Program-made: the position numbers and the translations under genes
The notes under the pieces: model-generated
What the model was told of the DNA's origin: nothing
Database searches by the model: none
The model's input: only the letters and a program-made list of their open reading frames with translations
In this document: one piece after another, positions 53,583 to 63,246 of the stretch
Layout of the letters: the number at the start of each line of letters is the position of its first letter
Position numbering within the stretch: position 1 is the stretch's first letter
From: Sphingomonas gei
Lineage (GTDB): Bacteria > Pseudomonadota > Alphaproteobacteria > Sphingomonadales > Sphingomonadaceae
Assembly (NCBI RefSeq): GCF_004792685.1
Contig: NZ_SRXT01000006.1
Location: 326,606 to 390,605 of the forward strand
DNA length: 64,000 nt
Direction: 5' to 3'

Positions 53583-54330
53583 GACGCATCGCTTCAAGAG
53601 CTTCGACGGCGTAGAGCTTGCGTGGCACGAAACCGGCCCGACGGATGGACCGCCGGTGGTGCTGATCCACGGCTATTTCTCGACCGCGGAAGTCAACTGG
53701 ATCAAATACGGCCACGCCGGAAAGCTCGCCGCGCGCGGCTTCCGGGTAATCATGCCCGATCTGCGCGGGCATGGGCAGAGCGCCCGGCCGCACGATCCCG
53801 CAGCCTATCCTCCCGACGTGCTGATGCGCGATGGTTTCGCGCTGATCGAGCAGCTCGGGCTGACCGATTACGACCTTGGCGGCTATTCGCTCGGCGGGCG
53901 GACGGCGCTGCGGATGCTCGTCAACGGCGCGCGACCGCGGCGGGCATTATTATGCGGCATGGGGCTGGCCGGGCTCACCGATACCCATGGGCGCGGCACC
54001 TATTTCAGGCGCGTGCTGACCAACCTCGGCAGCTTCGAGCGCGGCAGCTCGGAGTGGATGACCGAGGCCTTTCTCAAGACCACCAAGGGGGACCCGGAGG
54101 CACTGCTGCTGATCCTGCAGACCTTCGTCGACACTCCGGAAGAAGAAATCGCGGGCATCGACGTGCCGACGCTGGTGGTTACCGGCGCCGAGGACTTCGA
54201 CAATGGCTCGGCGCAGGAAGTGGCAGAGCTGTTGCCGCAAGGTCGTTTCGTCGAAATTCCCGGCAATCACATGAGCGCGGTGAGCCGGCCCGAACTGGCG
54301 GATGCCATCGGCGATTTTCTGGCCGCTTGA
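53563..54330 (+). CDS. Alpha/beta hydrolase
   Basis: A 255-residue alpha/beta hydrolase. The oxyanion segment is VVLIHGYFST, the nucleophile Ser is in LGGYSLGGRTALRM, the Asp is in VTGAEDFDNG and the His is in IPGNHMSAV, so the triad is complete. The N-terminal RFKSFDGVELAWHETGP is the usual first strand. Substrate is unknown. The start seems to be TTG at 53563, overlapping the preceding gene by 20 bases, since no ATG or GTG lies near the family N-terminus. Confidence 0.85.
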   Translation: MASFPIETHRFKSFDGVELAWHETGPTDGPPVVLIHGYFSTAEVNWIKYGHAGKLAARGFRVIMPDLRGHGQSARPHDPAAYPPDVLMRDGFALIEQLGLTDYDLGGYSLGGRTALRMLVNGARPRRALLCGMGLAGLTDTHGRGTYFRRVLTNLGSFERGSSEWMTEAFLKTTKGDPEALLLILQTFVDTPEEEIAGIDVPTLVVTGAEDFDNGSAQEVAELLPQGRFVEIPGNHMSAVSRPELADAIGDFLAA

Positions 54331-54388
54331 CGCCCGGGGGGCGGCGCGCGAGTGTCGCGCCATCCAAGAATCTGAGGGGTTCCTCCAC

Positions 54389-56218
54389 ATGATCCGTACC
54401 GGCATTTCGATGCTCGCGCTTGCCGCGTTGCTCGCCACACCCGCCGTCGCGCAAACCGCGGCGCCCGCCGCGCAGGCCGCACCCACCGCCGCCGAGGCGC
54501 AGGCATTCATCGACCGCGTCCAGAAGGAATATACCGAGTTCAACCTGGTCGCGTCGCGCGTGGCCTGGATCAACGCGACGTACATCACCGACGATACCGA
54601 CGCGCTCGCCTCCGATTATGGCGCGCGCGGCACCGAAATGGCGGTGCGCTATGCGCTCGAGGCGGCGAAGTACCAGAAGGCGCCCGGCCTGACCGCCGAG
54701 CAGCAGCGCCAGCTCACCATATTGCGCAGCGCGATCACGCTCCCGGCGCCGACCATGCCGGGCGCCGCGCAGCAGCTGGCCGATATCTCGACCAAGCTCG
54801 GCTCGATGTACGCGAAGGGCAAGGGCACGCTGAACGGCAAGCCGATCAGCGGCAGCGACATCGAGGCGGCGATGGGCGAGAGCCGCAACCCGCAAGAGCT
54901 CCAGGAGATGTGGACCAGCTGGAACGACAATGTCGGCGCGCCGATGCGCGGCGATTATGCCAAGATGACCGGCATCGCCAATGCAGGCGCCACTGGGCTC
55001 GGCTTCCCCGACACCGGCACGATGTGGCGCTCGGCCTATGACATGCCACCGGAAGAGTTTGCCAAGCTTACCGACAAGCTCTGGAACGACGTCAAGCCGC
55101 TCTACGTCGCGCTCCACACCTATGTCCGCGCCAAGCTCAACGAGAAATATGGCGATGCCGTCCAGTCGAAGACCGGCCCGATCCGCGCCGATCTGCTCGG
55201 CAACATGTGGGCGCAGGAATGGGGTAACATCTACGACGTCGTCGCCCCCACGGGCGCCGGCGATGTCGGCTACGATGTCGGCGAGCTGCTCAAGGCCAAG
55301 AGCTATGACTGGCGCAAGATGGTCCAGACCGGCGAGGGCTTCTACTCCTCGCTCGGCTTCGCGCCCTTGCCCGAGAGCTTCTGGCAGCGCTCGCTGTTCC
55401 TCAAGCCCGCCGACCGCGAAGTGCTGTGCCACGCTTCGGCCTGGGATGTGGACGAGAAGGACGATCTGCGCATCAAGATGTGCATCAAGGTGAATTCGGA
55501 CGATTTCGTCACGATCCACCACGAGCTCGGCCACAATTATTATCAGCGCGCGTACAAGGATCTGCCGCAGCTCTATCGCAACGGGGCGAACGACGGGTTC
55601 CACGAGGCGATCGGCGATTTCGTCGCGCTTTCGATCACGCCCGAATATCTCGTCCAGATCGGGCTGCTCGACAAGAATGCGGTGCCGGGCGCCGACAAGG
55701 ATACCGGGCTGTTGCTGCGCCAGGCGATGGACAAGGTGGCGTTCCTGCCGTTCGGCCTGCTCGTCGACAAATATCGCTGGCAGATCTTCTCGGGCGAGAT
55801 CAAGCCCGACGGCTATCAGGCCGGGTGGGACAAGCTCCGCCTGCAATATCAGGGGTTGAAGCCACCCGTCGCGCGCGACGAGACGCGCTTCGATGCAGGC
55901 GGGAAATACCATGTCGCGGGCAGCGTGCCCTATACGCGCTACTTCCTCGCGCGGCTGCTCCAGTTCCAGTTCTTCAAGGCGGCATGCGATCAGGCCGGCT
56001 GGAAGGGCCCGCTCCACCGCTGCTCGTTCTACGGCAACAAGCAAGTCGGCGCGCGGCTCGCCAAGATGCTCGAAATGGGCGCGTCGAAGCCCTGGCCCGA
56101 CGCGCTTCAGGCGTTCACCGGCACCCGCGAAATCTCGGGCAAGCCGATGATGGAATATTTCGCACCGCTCAAGAAGTGGCTCGATCAGCAGAACAAGGGG
56201 CAGCCGGGCGGGTGGTAA
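54389..56218 (+). CDS. M2-family peptidyl-dipeptidase (ACE-like), exported
   Basis: A 609-residue zinc metallopeptidase with a signal peptide (ISMLALAALLATPAVAQ). The zinc motif HELGH has H378, E379 and H382, and the third ligand is in the downstream NDGFHEAIGDF segment. This is the bacterial homologue of angiotensin-converting enzyme, removing C-terminal dipeptides from peptides in the periplasm. The ATG at 54389 begins the signal peptide; an earlier in-frame ATG at 54302 lies inside the preceding gene. Confidence 0.93.
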   Translation: MIRTGISMLALAALLATPAVAQTAAPAAQAAPTAAEAQAFIDRVQKEYTEFNLVASRVAWINATYITDDTDALASDYGARGTEMAVRYALEAAKYQKAPGLTAEQQRQLTILRSAITLPAPTMPGAAQQLADISTKLGSMYAKGKGTLNGKPISGSDIEAAMGESRNPQELQEMWTSWNDNVGAPMRGDYAKMTGIANAGATGLGFPDTGTMWRSAYDMPPEEFAKLTDKLWNDVKPLYVALHTYVRAKLNEKYGDAVQSKTGPIRADLLGNMWAQEWGNIYDVVAPTGAGDVGYDVGELLKAKSYDWRKMVQTGEGFYSSLGFAPLPESFWQRSLFLKPADREVLCHASAWDVDEKDDLRIKMCIKVNSDDFVTIHHELGHNYYQRAYKDLPQLYRNGANDGFHEAIGDFVALSITPEYLVQIGLLDKNAVPGADKDTGLLLRQAMDKVAFLPFGLLVDKYRWQIFSGEIKPDGYQAGWDKLRLQYQGLKPPVARDETRFDAGGKYHVAGSVPYTRYFLARLLQFQFFKAACDQAGWKGPLHRCSFYGNKQVGARLAKMLEMGASKPWPDALQAFTGTREISGKPMMEYFAPLKKWLDQQNKGQPGGW

Positions 56219-56324
56219 AGCAACTGCTCGCGCTGGCGCTCGCCGAGCGGCGGGCGCTGCCGATGGCGGATTGCCCGGGTGTACGGATCAGCTTAGGCGA
56301 ACAGCGAAACAGGGAGATTAGGAC

Positions 56325-57065
56325 ATGATGAAATATGCACTTGCGGCGGTGCTGCTCGGCGCCCCCCTCGCAGCCCAGGCACAGACCGCGACCGGGCCCG
56401 TTTCTGTCGAGATCGTCTCGAACGGCCAGGTCAGCGTGCCGGCGCAGCGCTTTCGCATGTCAGTGACGCTCACCACCAAGGGCAAGGACGAAGCCGCCGC
56501 CGGCGCGGCGCTGGCTGCCAACAAGGCCAAGCTGACGCGGGCGCTCGCGGCGCTCAATATCGGCGAAGCGAAGGGCGATATCGGCACGACCAACTCGCTG
56601 GTGGGCCTGATCTCGACCTTTGCCGGCACCAAGTCGAAGCCGAGCTTCAGCCTCGAGACGCTCGACGACGACAGCACGGAAACGCCGCAATCGACCGCTA
56701 CCGAGACGCTGGGCTTCGACGCGCCGACTCGCGCTGCGATCGAAAGCGCCAAGGCGCCGATCGAGGCGAATGGCGGCAAGCTCGACGACGACGTGCTGCC
56801 GCTGCTCAACGACTATGTCGCGCCGACGCGGGCGGCGAAGGCGGCGGCGATCAAAAAGGCGCAGGGCGAGGCGGACGCCTATGCCACCGCGCTCGGCCTC
56901 AAGCGTAGCGCGATCGTCAAAGTCAGCGAGAAGCAGGATCCCACCGCCGGTGCGCTGGCGCTTATCGGCGAGCTGGTGACGATCGTCGCGCCCAAGAAGG
57001 AGGGCAGCGTCGACCAGGTCACCGTCAACGCCAGCCTGGTCGTGGAATTCCAGCTCAGCCGCTGA
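56325..57065 (+). CDS. Exported SIMPL-domain (DUF541) protein
   Basis: A 246-residue protein with a signal peptide (LAAVLLGAPLAAQAQ) and one SIMPL domain, recognised by the start VEIVSNGQVSVPAQRFRMSVTLTTKG and the AAIKKAQGEADAYATALG helix. Some relatives are periplasmic or outer-membrane proteins linked to oxidative stress. An acidic insert (LDDDSTETPQSTATET) is specific to this protein. AGGGAGATTAGGAC precedes the ATG. Confidence 0.82.
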   Translation: MMKYALAAVLLGAPLAAQAQTATGPVSVEIVSNGQVSVPAQRFRMSVTLTTKGKDEAAAGAALAANKAKLTRALAALNIGEAKGDIGTTNSLVGLISTFAGTKSKPSFSLETLDDDSTETPQSTATETLGFDAPTRAAIESAKAPIEANGGKLDDDVLPLLNDYVAPTRAAKAAAIKKAQGEADAYATALGLKRSAIVKVSEKQDPTAGALALIGELVTIVAPKKEGSVDQVTVNASLVVEFQLSR

Positions 57066-57068
57066 GGC

Positions 57069-57200
57069 TCACTCGGGCATTTCGTCGGGGATCGTGTTTT
57101 CGTCCGCGATCCCCGCTTCGAATTCGGCAGAGGAATCGGTGCCGTCCGGCTGATGCGCGTGCGCGTCCTCGGTTTCGGGCTGGTTTTCGGGGTCGGTCAT
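57069..57200 (-). CDS. Small acidic protein, 43 residues (unlisted frame)
   Basis: An ATG at 57200 with GGAGAG seven bases upstream opens a 43-codon frame ending at 57069. The product is very acidic and Pro/His-containing (MTDPENQPETEDAHAHQP ... DEMPE), without hydrophobic segments, so probably disordered. It is 44 bases downstream of the AMP nucleosidase gene on the same strand. The good ribosome site and codon use support a real gene; function is unknown. Confidence 0.6.
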   Translation of the reverse strand: MTDPENQPETEDAHAHQPDGTDSSAEFEAGIADENTIPDEMPE

Positions 57201-57244
57201 TGCGCTCTCCTTTGCGCGTACAACGCGTCACCCCGCCTCTGGTC

Positions 57245-58681
57245 TCAACGGAACGGCGGCTCGTTGAACGCGCGCAGCTTGCGGCTGTGGAGCTTGGCGC
57301 CTTCGCGGCGGAGTTCCTCGACGGTCTCGATGCCGATGCGGAGATGCTCGTTGATCGCGCGTTCGTAGAAGCGGTTGGCCTGGCCGGGCAGCTTGAGCTC
57401 GCCGTGGAGCGGCTTGTCCGAGACGCAGAGCAACGTGCCGTAGGGGACGCGGAAGCGATAGCCCTGCGCGGCGAGCGTCGCCGATTCCATGTCGACCGCC
57501 ACCGCGCGGCTCAGCGAAAAGCGCAACGCCGTCGCCGAATAGCGCAGCTCCCAGTTGCGGTCGTCGGTGGTGACGATCGTGCCGGTGCGCAGCCGCTGCT
57601 TGAGCTCGTCGCCCGACTGGCCGGATACCGTCTCCGCGGCGCGGGCGAGCGCGACCTGGATCTCGGCGATCGCGGGGATCGGGATTTCGGGCGGCAGCAC
57701 GTCGTCCATGATGTGATCGTCGCGCAGATAGGCGTGGGCGAGGACATAGTCGCCGATCCGCTGGCTCGGCCGCAGCCCGCCGCAATGGCCGATCATCAGC
57801 CACGCCTCGGGACGCAGCACTGCGAGGTGATCGGTGATCGTCTTGGCGTTGGACGGCCCCACCCCGATATTGACGAGAGTGATGCCGGTGCGGCCGGGGG
57901 CCATCAGGTGATAGGCCGGCATCTGGTGCCGGCGCCACGCGCTGTCCGAGATCAGCCGGTCCATGTCGTCGGCGCTCTCGACGACGATGCCGCCGGCGCC
58001 CGAGACCCCGGTATAGCGGCTTCCCTCGCCCAGCTGGCTGCACGCCCAGCGGACGAACTCGTCGACATAGCGGTGATAGTTGGTGAACAGGATATATTGC
58101 TGGACGTGCTCGATCGGCGTGCCGGTGTAATGGCGGAGGCGCGCGAGCGAGAAATCGGTGCGCAGCCCGTCGAACAGCGCCAGCGGGCGGGTGCCGTCCT
58201 GCGACACCCACAGGCCGTCGGCGATTTCGTCGCCGATATGCGCGAGCTCGGTCGCCGGGAAGTGGCGCGCAAGCTCGGTCGCCGACACCTCGTCGAGGCT
58301 GAGCGCGTGACCCGGATCGAGGACATAGGCGAACGGGATTTCCTGGCGGCTGGTGGCGGCGTCGACCTCGACGTCGAAATCCTCGATCAGGAAAGTCAGC
58401 TGCTCGATCAGATAATCCGAGAAGATCGCCGGCTTGGTGACGCTGATCCGATATTCGCCGGGATCGACCAGCCGGCCGAACGAACGCGGCGGGGCAGGGC
58501 GATCATTGCCGCCGCGGTACGTGAGGCGGATCTCGGGATAGGCGAACGATCCGTCGCTTCGGCTCGACGGCGCCGGCGGCGTGCCGTCGGTCAGATAGCG
58601 GTTGAGCGCGGTCTGCAGGCGGTCGACCGAGGCGCGATAGAGGCGGTCCAGCTCGGCGACGATGTCGGATGCTTGAGTCAT
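57245..58681 (-). CDS. amn: AMP nucleosidase
   Basis: A 478-residue enzyme that splits AMP into adenine and ribose 5-phosphate. The N-terminal part (to about 190) is the AMP nucleosidase-specific regulatory domain, and the C-terminal part is a nucleoside-phosphorylase fold with VNIGVGPSNAKTITDHLAVLRP-type phosphate region (in part) and AVDMESATLAAQGY, which binds the ribose. It is likely followed on the same transcript by the 43-codon gene. Confidence 0.92.
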   Translation of the reverse strand: MTQASDIVAELDRLYRASVDRLQTALNRYLTDGTPPAPSSRSDGSFAYPEIRLTYRGGNDRPAPPRSFGRLVDPGEYRISVTKPAIFSDYLIEQLTFLIEDFDVEVDAATSRQEIPFAYVLDPGHALSLDEVSATELARHFPATELAHIGDEIADGLWVSQDGTRPLALFDGLRTDFSLARLRHYTGTPIEHVQQYILFTNYHRYVDEFVRWACSQLGEGSRYTGVSGAGGIVVESADDMDRLISDSAWRRHQMPAYHLMAPGRTGITLVNIGVGPSNAKTITDHLAVLRPEAWLMIGHCGGLRPSQRIGDYVLAHAYLRDDHIMDDVLPPEIPIPAIAEIQVALARAAETVSGQSGDELKQRLRTGTIVTTDDRNWELRYSATALRFSLSRAVAVDMESATLAAQGYRFRVPYGTLLCVSDKPLHGELKLPGQANRFYERAINEHLRIGIETVEELRREGAKLHSRKLRAFNEPPFR

Positions 58682-58722
58682 CTTGGATCGCTAATGCGCG
58701 AAGATGACTCTGGCAAGACTTC

Positions 58723-58747
58723 GGCTCCCCTCCGCCGGAGGGGAGCC
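58723..58747 (-). terminator. Stem-loop terminator
   Basis: GGCTCCCCTCC and GGAGGGGAGCC form a perfect 11-bp stem with a 3-base loop, just after the stop codon of the minus-strand gene at 58755 and before the AMP nucleosidase gene. Confidence 0.75.
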
Positions 58748-58754
58748 TGACGCC

Positions 58755-59030
58755 TTATTTCTTGGTCGACGGCGACTTGGCAGCGGGCGACGCCTTTTCT
58801 GCGCCGCCCAGCTGGGTAGCGGCATAGACTGCCCCGCCGACCGCGGCTGCGGCGCCGGCAGCTACCGCTGCCGCGGCGACCGGATGCTCCTTCACTGCCT
58901 GCACTGTCGCATCGACGGCATCGCCGAGCACTTCCTGCGCAGTCGCGATGAACGACTTGTCGCTGCCCGAGCCCTGGCTCGCATTGTTGGTGGCGTTATC
59001 GTTGGTGCTGTTGTTGTTGGTATCGGCCAT
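58755..59030 (-). CDS. Small Ala-rich membrane-associated protein
   Basis: A 91-residue protein. An Asn/Ser/Asp-rich start (NNNSTNDNATNNASQG) is followed by an amphipathic helix (FIATAQEVLGDAVDATVQAVKEHP), one Ala/Gly-rich membrane segment (about residues 50-70) and a basic end. The order helix, HP, membrane segment resembles YqjD/DUF883-type proteins that tie ribosomes or other parts to the membrane. The match is by pattern only. Confidence 0.65.
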   Translation of the reverse strand: MADTNNNSTNDNATNNASQGSGSDKSFIATAQEVLGDAVDATVQAVKEHPVAAAAVAAGAAAAVGGAVYAATQLGGAEKASPAAKSPSTKK

Positions 59031-59104
59031 GATGCTTCCCTTCGCACAAAGTCATGTCGATCAACTCCCGCACCCGCGCCGCAGTTCCGTTACGCCTCCG
59101 GTCC

Positions 59105-59587
59105 TTACAGCCGACCGAGCAGATAATCCGCCGAGCTGACTTCGAATGCGCCGGGCGCCTCGACATTGAGCTGCTCGACCACGCCGTCGTTGATCACCAT
59201 CGAATAGCGCTTGCCGCGCGCACCGAGCCCGAAGGCGCTGCCGTCCATCTCGAGGCCGACGGCCTTGGCGAAGGTGCCGTTGCCGTCGGCGAGCATCGTC
59301 ACCTTGCCGTCGACGCCCGAAGCCTTGGCCCAGGCGCCCATCACGAAGGCGTCGTTGACGGCGGTGCAGGCGATCTCGTCCACGCCCGCGGCCTTCAATT
59401 CACCGGCCTTCTCGACAAAGCCGGGGAGGTGCTTGGCCGAGCAGGTCGGCGTGAACGCGCCCGGGACCGAGAAGAGCGCGACCTTGCGGCCGGCGAAAAA
59501 TTCATCCGAACCGATCTGGTCGGGGCCTTCTTCGGTCACCTTGACGAGCTGGGTGGTGGGAATGCGGTCGCCAACCTGGATGGTCAT
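59105..59587 (-). CDS. Peroxiredoxin (Prx5 type)
   Basis: A 160-residue peroxidase that reduces peroxides with thiols. The peroxidatic C49 is in VPGAFTPTCS, the exact Prx5-family motif. Unlike some bacterial relatives there is no fused glutaredoxin. GGAGAAGACA precedes the ATG at 59587. Longer in-frame extensions upstream run through an intergenic repeat and are rejected. Confidence 0.93.
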   Translation of the reverse strand: MTIQVGDRIPTTQLVKVTEEGPDQIGSDEFFAGRKVALFSVPGAFTPTCSAKHLPGFVEKAGELKAAGVDEIACTAVNDAFVMGAWAKASGVDGKVTMLADGNGTFAKAVGLEMDGSAFGLGARGKRYSMVINDGVVEQLNVEAPGAFEVSSADYLLGRL

Positions 59588-59609
59588 TGTCTTCTCCTGA
59601 TCCGTTCTG

Positions 59610-59681
59610 CCTGAGCTTGTCGAAGGCCCGTTCTGCATCCGCCCGCCGGTAGAAGAAGAACGCCCCTTCGACAAGCTCAGG
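59610..59681. repeat. Inverted repeat of the CCTGAGCTTGTCGAAGG type
   Basis: CCTGAGCTTGTCGAAGG (59610-59626) and its inverse CCTTCGACAAGCTCAGG (59665-59681) flank a 38-base spacer. This sequence is a common dispersed intergenic repeat in sphingomonads and relatives, and supports the taxon guess. Confidence 0.85.
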
Positions 59682-59752
59682 GCGAGCAGCGGAAATGCCG
59701 CTCGATTTTCAAGCGTGACGGACCCGAAACCGACGCGATAAGTTGACCCGGC

Positions 59753-60313
59753 ATGGATTCGACACCGTATCTCACTGGCCAGTTCCTCCTCGCGATGCCG
59801 GGGATCGGCGATCCGCGCTTCGAGCGCGCGGTGATCGCGGTGTGCGCGCATGATGACGAAGGTGCGCTGGGCATCGGCATCGGCGAGACGATCGAAGGGC
59901 TGGGCCTCCACGAGTTGCTCGACCAGTTCGAGATCGATCCCGGCGGGGTGCCCGATGCACCGGTGCACTTTGGCGGCCCGGTGGAACCGCGCCGCGGCTT
60001 CGTGCTGCATTCGACCGATTGGGGGGGGCAGGACACGATCGACGTCGGCGGACGCTGGGCGCTTTCGGGCACGATCGACGTGCTCAAGGCGATCGCCGAA
60101 GGCAAGGGCCCGAGCCGCTGGTTGGTCGCTCTCGGCTATGCCGGATGGGGCGAGGGCCAGCTCGACGAGGAAATGTGCCGGCACGGATGGTTCAGCACCA
60201 GCGGCGACACGAAACTGCTATACGATGTCGATGCGCCGCGGCGCTGGAGCCAGGGTTTCGAGATCGCCGGGATCGATCCGCGACTGCTGGCGAGCAGCAC
60301 GGGCACCGCATGA
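59753..60313 (+). CDS. YqgE/AlgH family protein
   Basis: A 186-residue protein of the YqgE/AlgH family, recognised from LTGQFLLAMPGIGDPRFERAVI (in part), FGGPVEPRRGFVLHS and ALGYAGWGEGQLDEEM. It is a small cytoplasmic protein whose biochemical role is unsettled; some members have been linked to regulation of gene expression. It is a single gene, divergent from the peroxiredoxin. Confidence 0.92.
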   Translation: MDSTPYLTGQFLLAMPGIGDPRFERAVIAVCAHDDEGALGIGIGETIEGLGLHELLDQFEIDPGGVPDAPVHFGGPVEPRRGFVLHSTDWGGQDTIDVGGRWALSGTIDVLKAIAEGKGPSRWLVALGYAGWGEGQLDEEMCRHGWFSTSGDTKLLYDVDAPRRWSQGFEIAGIDPRLLASSTGTA

Positions 60314-60618
60314 GGGGCAGGCCAGTCGCCTGAAGGAACCTTAGGCCGCTGGCATTTGTCAGCTAACGGCTGGTGCGCTGGCACGCGGTCTCACACATAT
60401 GTCTGCAAGTATCGCTGCAAGCACATGGTATAGTGACATTCAAGCCACATGGCTGGGCCAAGATAAAAGCAAAGTTTCGGCGGTGGACGGACAGCGTTGA
60501 CAGCTTTACCGGGCAATCTGCTTGTCTTAAAATGTTACCGCAAAGCGATCGTGCCAATCAGACTAACCTATAAATCTAGAAAGACGAAGTCGTCCGACCA
60601 GGTTTGAGAGGTTTGATC
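60314..60618. other. Control region of the TonB-dependent receptor
   Basis: About 300 bases without a gene and clearly richer in A+T than the neighbours. CTGCAAG occurs twice (near 60401 and 60415). TTGACA at 60497-60502 could be a -35 element, but nothing near 17 bases further resembles a good -10. It ends with GAGAGG before the GTG start of the receptor. Confidence 0.45.
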
Positions 60619-63111
60619 GTGAAAATCCGTTGCCTTCTGCTTACCTTCACGTCGGTGATTATTGCCCAGCCGGCTTACGCGCAAGTGACCCGTGATCATG
60701 TCACTCCGGATGATGCCGCGGCCGAGGCCGATGTAACGCCGGCACGCAAACAGGTGGCGCAGGATGTCTTCTCGACCGGCGTCGCCAAGGGCCGCGACCG
60801 TCTCGACAGCGCGACCTCGACCAGCGCGCTCAAGGGCAGCGAGGCAGCGAAGCTCGGGCCCCGTCCGCTTGCCGATATCCTGCGTGCGATGCCCGGCCTG
60901 CGTGTCGAATCTGCGATCGGCGAAGGCAATGCCAACTACACCGTGCGCGGGCTTCCGCTGGCGGCCGGCGGTTCGAAATACATGCAGCTGCAGGAAGACG
61001 GGCTGCCCGTGCTCGAGTTCGGCGACATCTTCAACGTCGGCGCCGACGTGTTCCTGCGTGCCGATTTCAACACTGCGCAGATCGAATCGATCCGCGGCGG
61101 TTCGGGATCGACCTTCTCGTCCAACGCGCCCGGCGGGGTCGTCAACATCATCTCCAAGACCGGCGATGTCGAAGGCGGCGCGGTGCAGCTCACCACCGGG
61201 CTGGATTATGGCGAGAAGCGCATCGACATGGACTATGGCCGCAAGCTCAGCGACACGCTGCGCTTCCATGTCGGCGGCTATTACCGCTCGGGCGAAGGAC
61301 CGCGCGACATCGGCTTCACCGGCTACAAAGGCGGGCAGATCAAGCTGAACGTCACTCGATAGTTCGACAACGGCTATGTCCGGATCCACGCCAAGTATCT
61401 CGACGATCGTTCGCCGACCTTTGCGCCTTATTACATCCGGATCACCGGCACGAACGACAAGCCGGTGTTCACCAACTTCGCCAATTTCGACATTCGCAGC
61501 GATTCGATCCTGTCGCCCAATGTCGGGCCGGTGACGACGCTGGACGGCGACAACAAGCTGCGTCGCTTTCGAACCGATCTGGGCCAGCACGCGACCTCCA
61601 AGATGATCGGGCTCGAGGCGCAGTTCGATTTCGGCGGCTGGACGGTCAGCGAGCGGGCGCGCTTCTCCGCCAATTCGGGCGAATTCCAGCGCGCCTTCCC
61701 CTCGGCGGTGAACACCGTGGCGGCGATCGCGGCGTCGCAAGCAGGTGCCGGCGCGACCGCAACTTATGCGAACGGCCCGAATGCCGGCCAGCTCGTCCCG
61801 GCGAATGCCAACGGCAACGGCCTGCTCTCGTTCAACTATATCTCGCATTCGCGGGCGCGCTCGCTCGACTATTTCACCAACGATTTGCGCGCCACGCGGG
61901 TGTGGAAAGCGGGCGGCGGCAATCTGACCGTCACCGGCGGCATCTACAAGGCGGTCCAGGACCTGAACGCAGAATGGCTGCACTCGGCGATCGACACCGA
62001 TGTGGCGGGCAACGGCGAGACCGCGATGGTCAACGTCACCAGTGCCGCCGGCGTTGCTCAGACGCAGGACGGCTTTTACGCGTTCAGCCGCAACGGCAGC
62101 AAGTTCCGCCGCATCTTCGACGTCAAATACGACATCACAGCACCTTATGGTTCGCTCAACTATCATATCGGCAAGATCGCGATCGGCGGCAGCCTGCGCT
62201 ATGATTTCGGCAAGGTACGCGGTTCGCTGACCGGCGCCGACCTGGGCGATGGCCGCGTCGGGCTGATCTCGTACGACGTCGATGGCAACGGCGTGATCTC
62301 TGCGCCCGAAACCCGCGTGGCCTTTCTGCCACTCGATCGGCCCGCGCCGGTCGACTATGATTACGGCTATCTCAGCTATTCGACCGGCATCAATTTTCGC
62401 GTAGCCGAGCCTTTCTCGATCTTCGGCCGGTACAGCCGCGGCGCGCGCGCCAATGCCGACAAGATCCTGTTCACGCCTGCGGTCAGCGCGGTCGACGGCA
62501 GCGTGCCAGATGCAAGCGACAAATATGACGAGGTCCGCCAGCTGGAGGGCGGGTTCAAGTTCCGCCAGGCCGGCGCGATGCTCAACGTCACCGCGTTCCT
62601 CGCCGATGCCGACGACCATAATGTGCTGAATGGCGCCGCCACCGCGACGATCCGCGCCTATCGCGCCAAGGGTGTCGAAATGGAAGGCAGCTTCCGCCGC
62701 GGCCCGTTCAGCATCATGGCCGGCGCGACGTACACCACGGCGAAGATAACCGAAGACAAGCTCGATGCGACGCTGACCGGCAAGGAACCACGGCACCAGC
62801 CGGCATGGACTTTCCAGGCCACGCCGCAGGTCGAGCTGCGCAACGCCACCTTGGGGGCCAACGTCGTCACGGTGACCAGCAGCTACGCGCAGGATAGTAA
62901 CCTGCTCAAGATGCCCGGGTTCACCGTGGTGAATGCGTTTCTCCAGGTTCGCCCGATCGATCGCGTCCAGCTCAGTGTCAACGCCAACAACCTGTTCGAT
63001 ACGATCGGTTTTTTCGAAATCAACCAGAGCGAGGTGCCGGCCAACGGAATCGGTTGGGGACGCGCGATCAACGGTCGGACCGTCTCGGCTTCGGCGCGCT
63101 TCGAGTTCTGA
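60619..63111 (+). pseudogene. TonB-dependent receptor interrupted by one in-frame amber codon
   Basis: A full-length outer-membrane receptor frame (831 codons) with a signal peptide (LLLTFTSVIIAQPAYAQ). The plug domain has LADILRAMPGLRVESAI, TVRGLPLAAGG and IESIRGGSGSTFSSNAPGG, and the C-terminal barrel ends in Phe (SASARFEF). Codon 248 (61360-61362) is TAG. The frame goes on directly after it with normal receptor sequence (FDNGYVRIHAKYLDD), so this is a point change, most simply CAG (Gln) to TAG, not a frameshift. Without suppression only the plug would be made. No start with a ribosome site is seen after the stop. A sequencing error is possible. Ligand unknown; siderophore or carbohydrate uptake are typical. 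Confidence 0.85.
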
Positions 63112-63128
63112 TCGTGTCGGGCTACATC

Positions 63129-63148
63129 ATATAAAGATATCTTTATAT
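63129..63148. promoter_or_regulatory. Perfect 20-bp palindrome before ahcY, probable SahR-type operator
   Basis: ATATAAAGATATCTTTATAT is fully self-complementary and lies about 100 bases before the ahcY start. Proteobacterial SahR, an ArsR-family repressor responding to S-adenosylhomocysteine, binds A/T-rich palindromes of this kind before ahcY and met genes. The name is from memory of that regulon and the binding protein is not in the window. Confidence 0.6.
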
Positions 63149-63246
63149 CTGACTTGCGCATTCCCATCTGACGCGGTAGGGCGCGCCAATCGCGGTCGGC
63201 GAGTCCGGCGCGCGCGCACCCTTTATCACTGCTGGAGATGCAGCCC

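Noticed and set aside
63112..63246. SAH riboswitch before ahcY
   Set aside because: Apart from the DNA palindrome, I could not fold the leader into the pseudoknot arrangement expected of that riboswitch, and the GC-rich part shows no matching stems.
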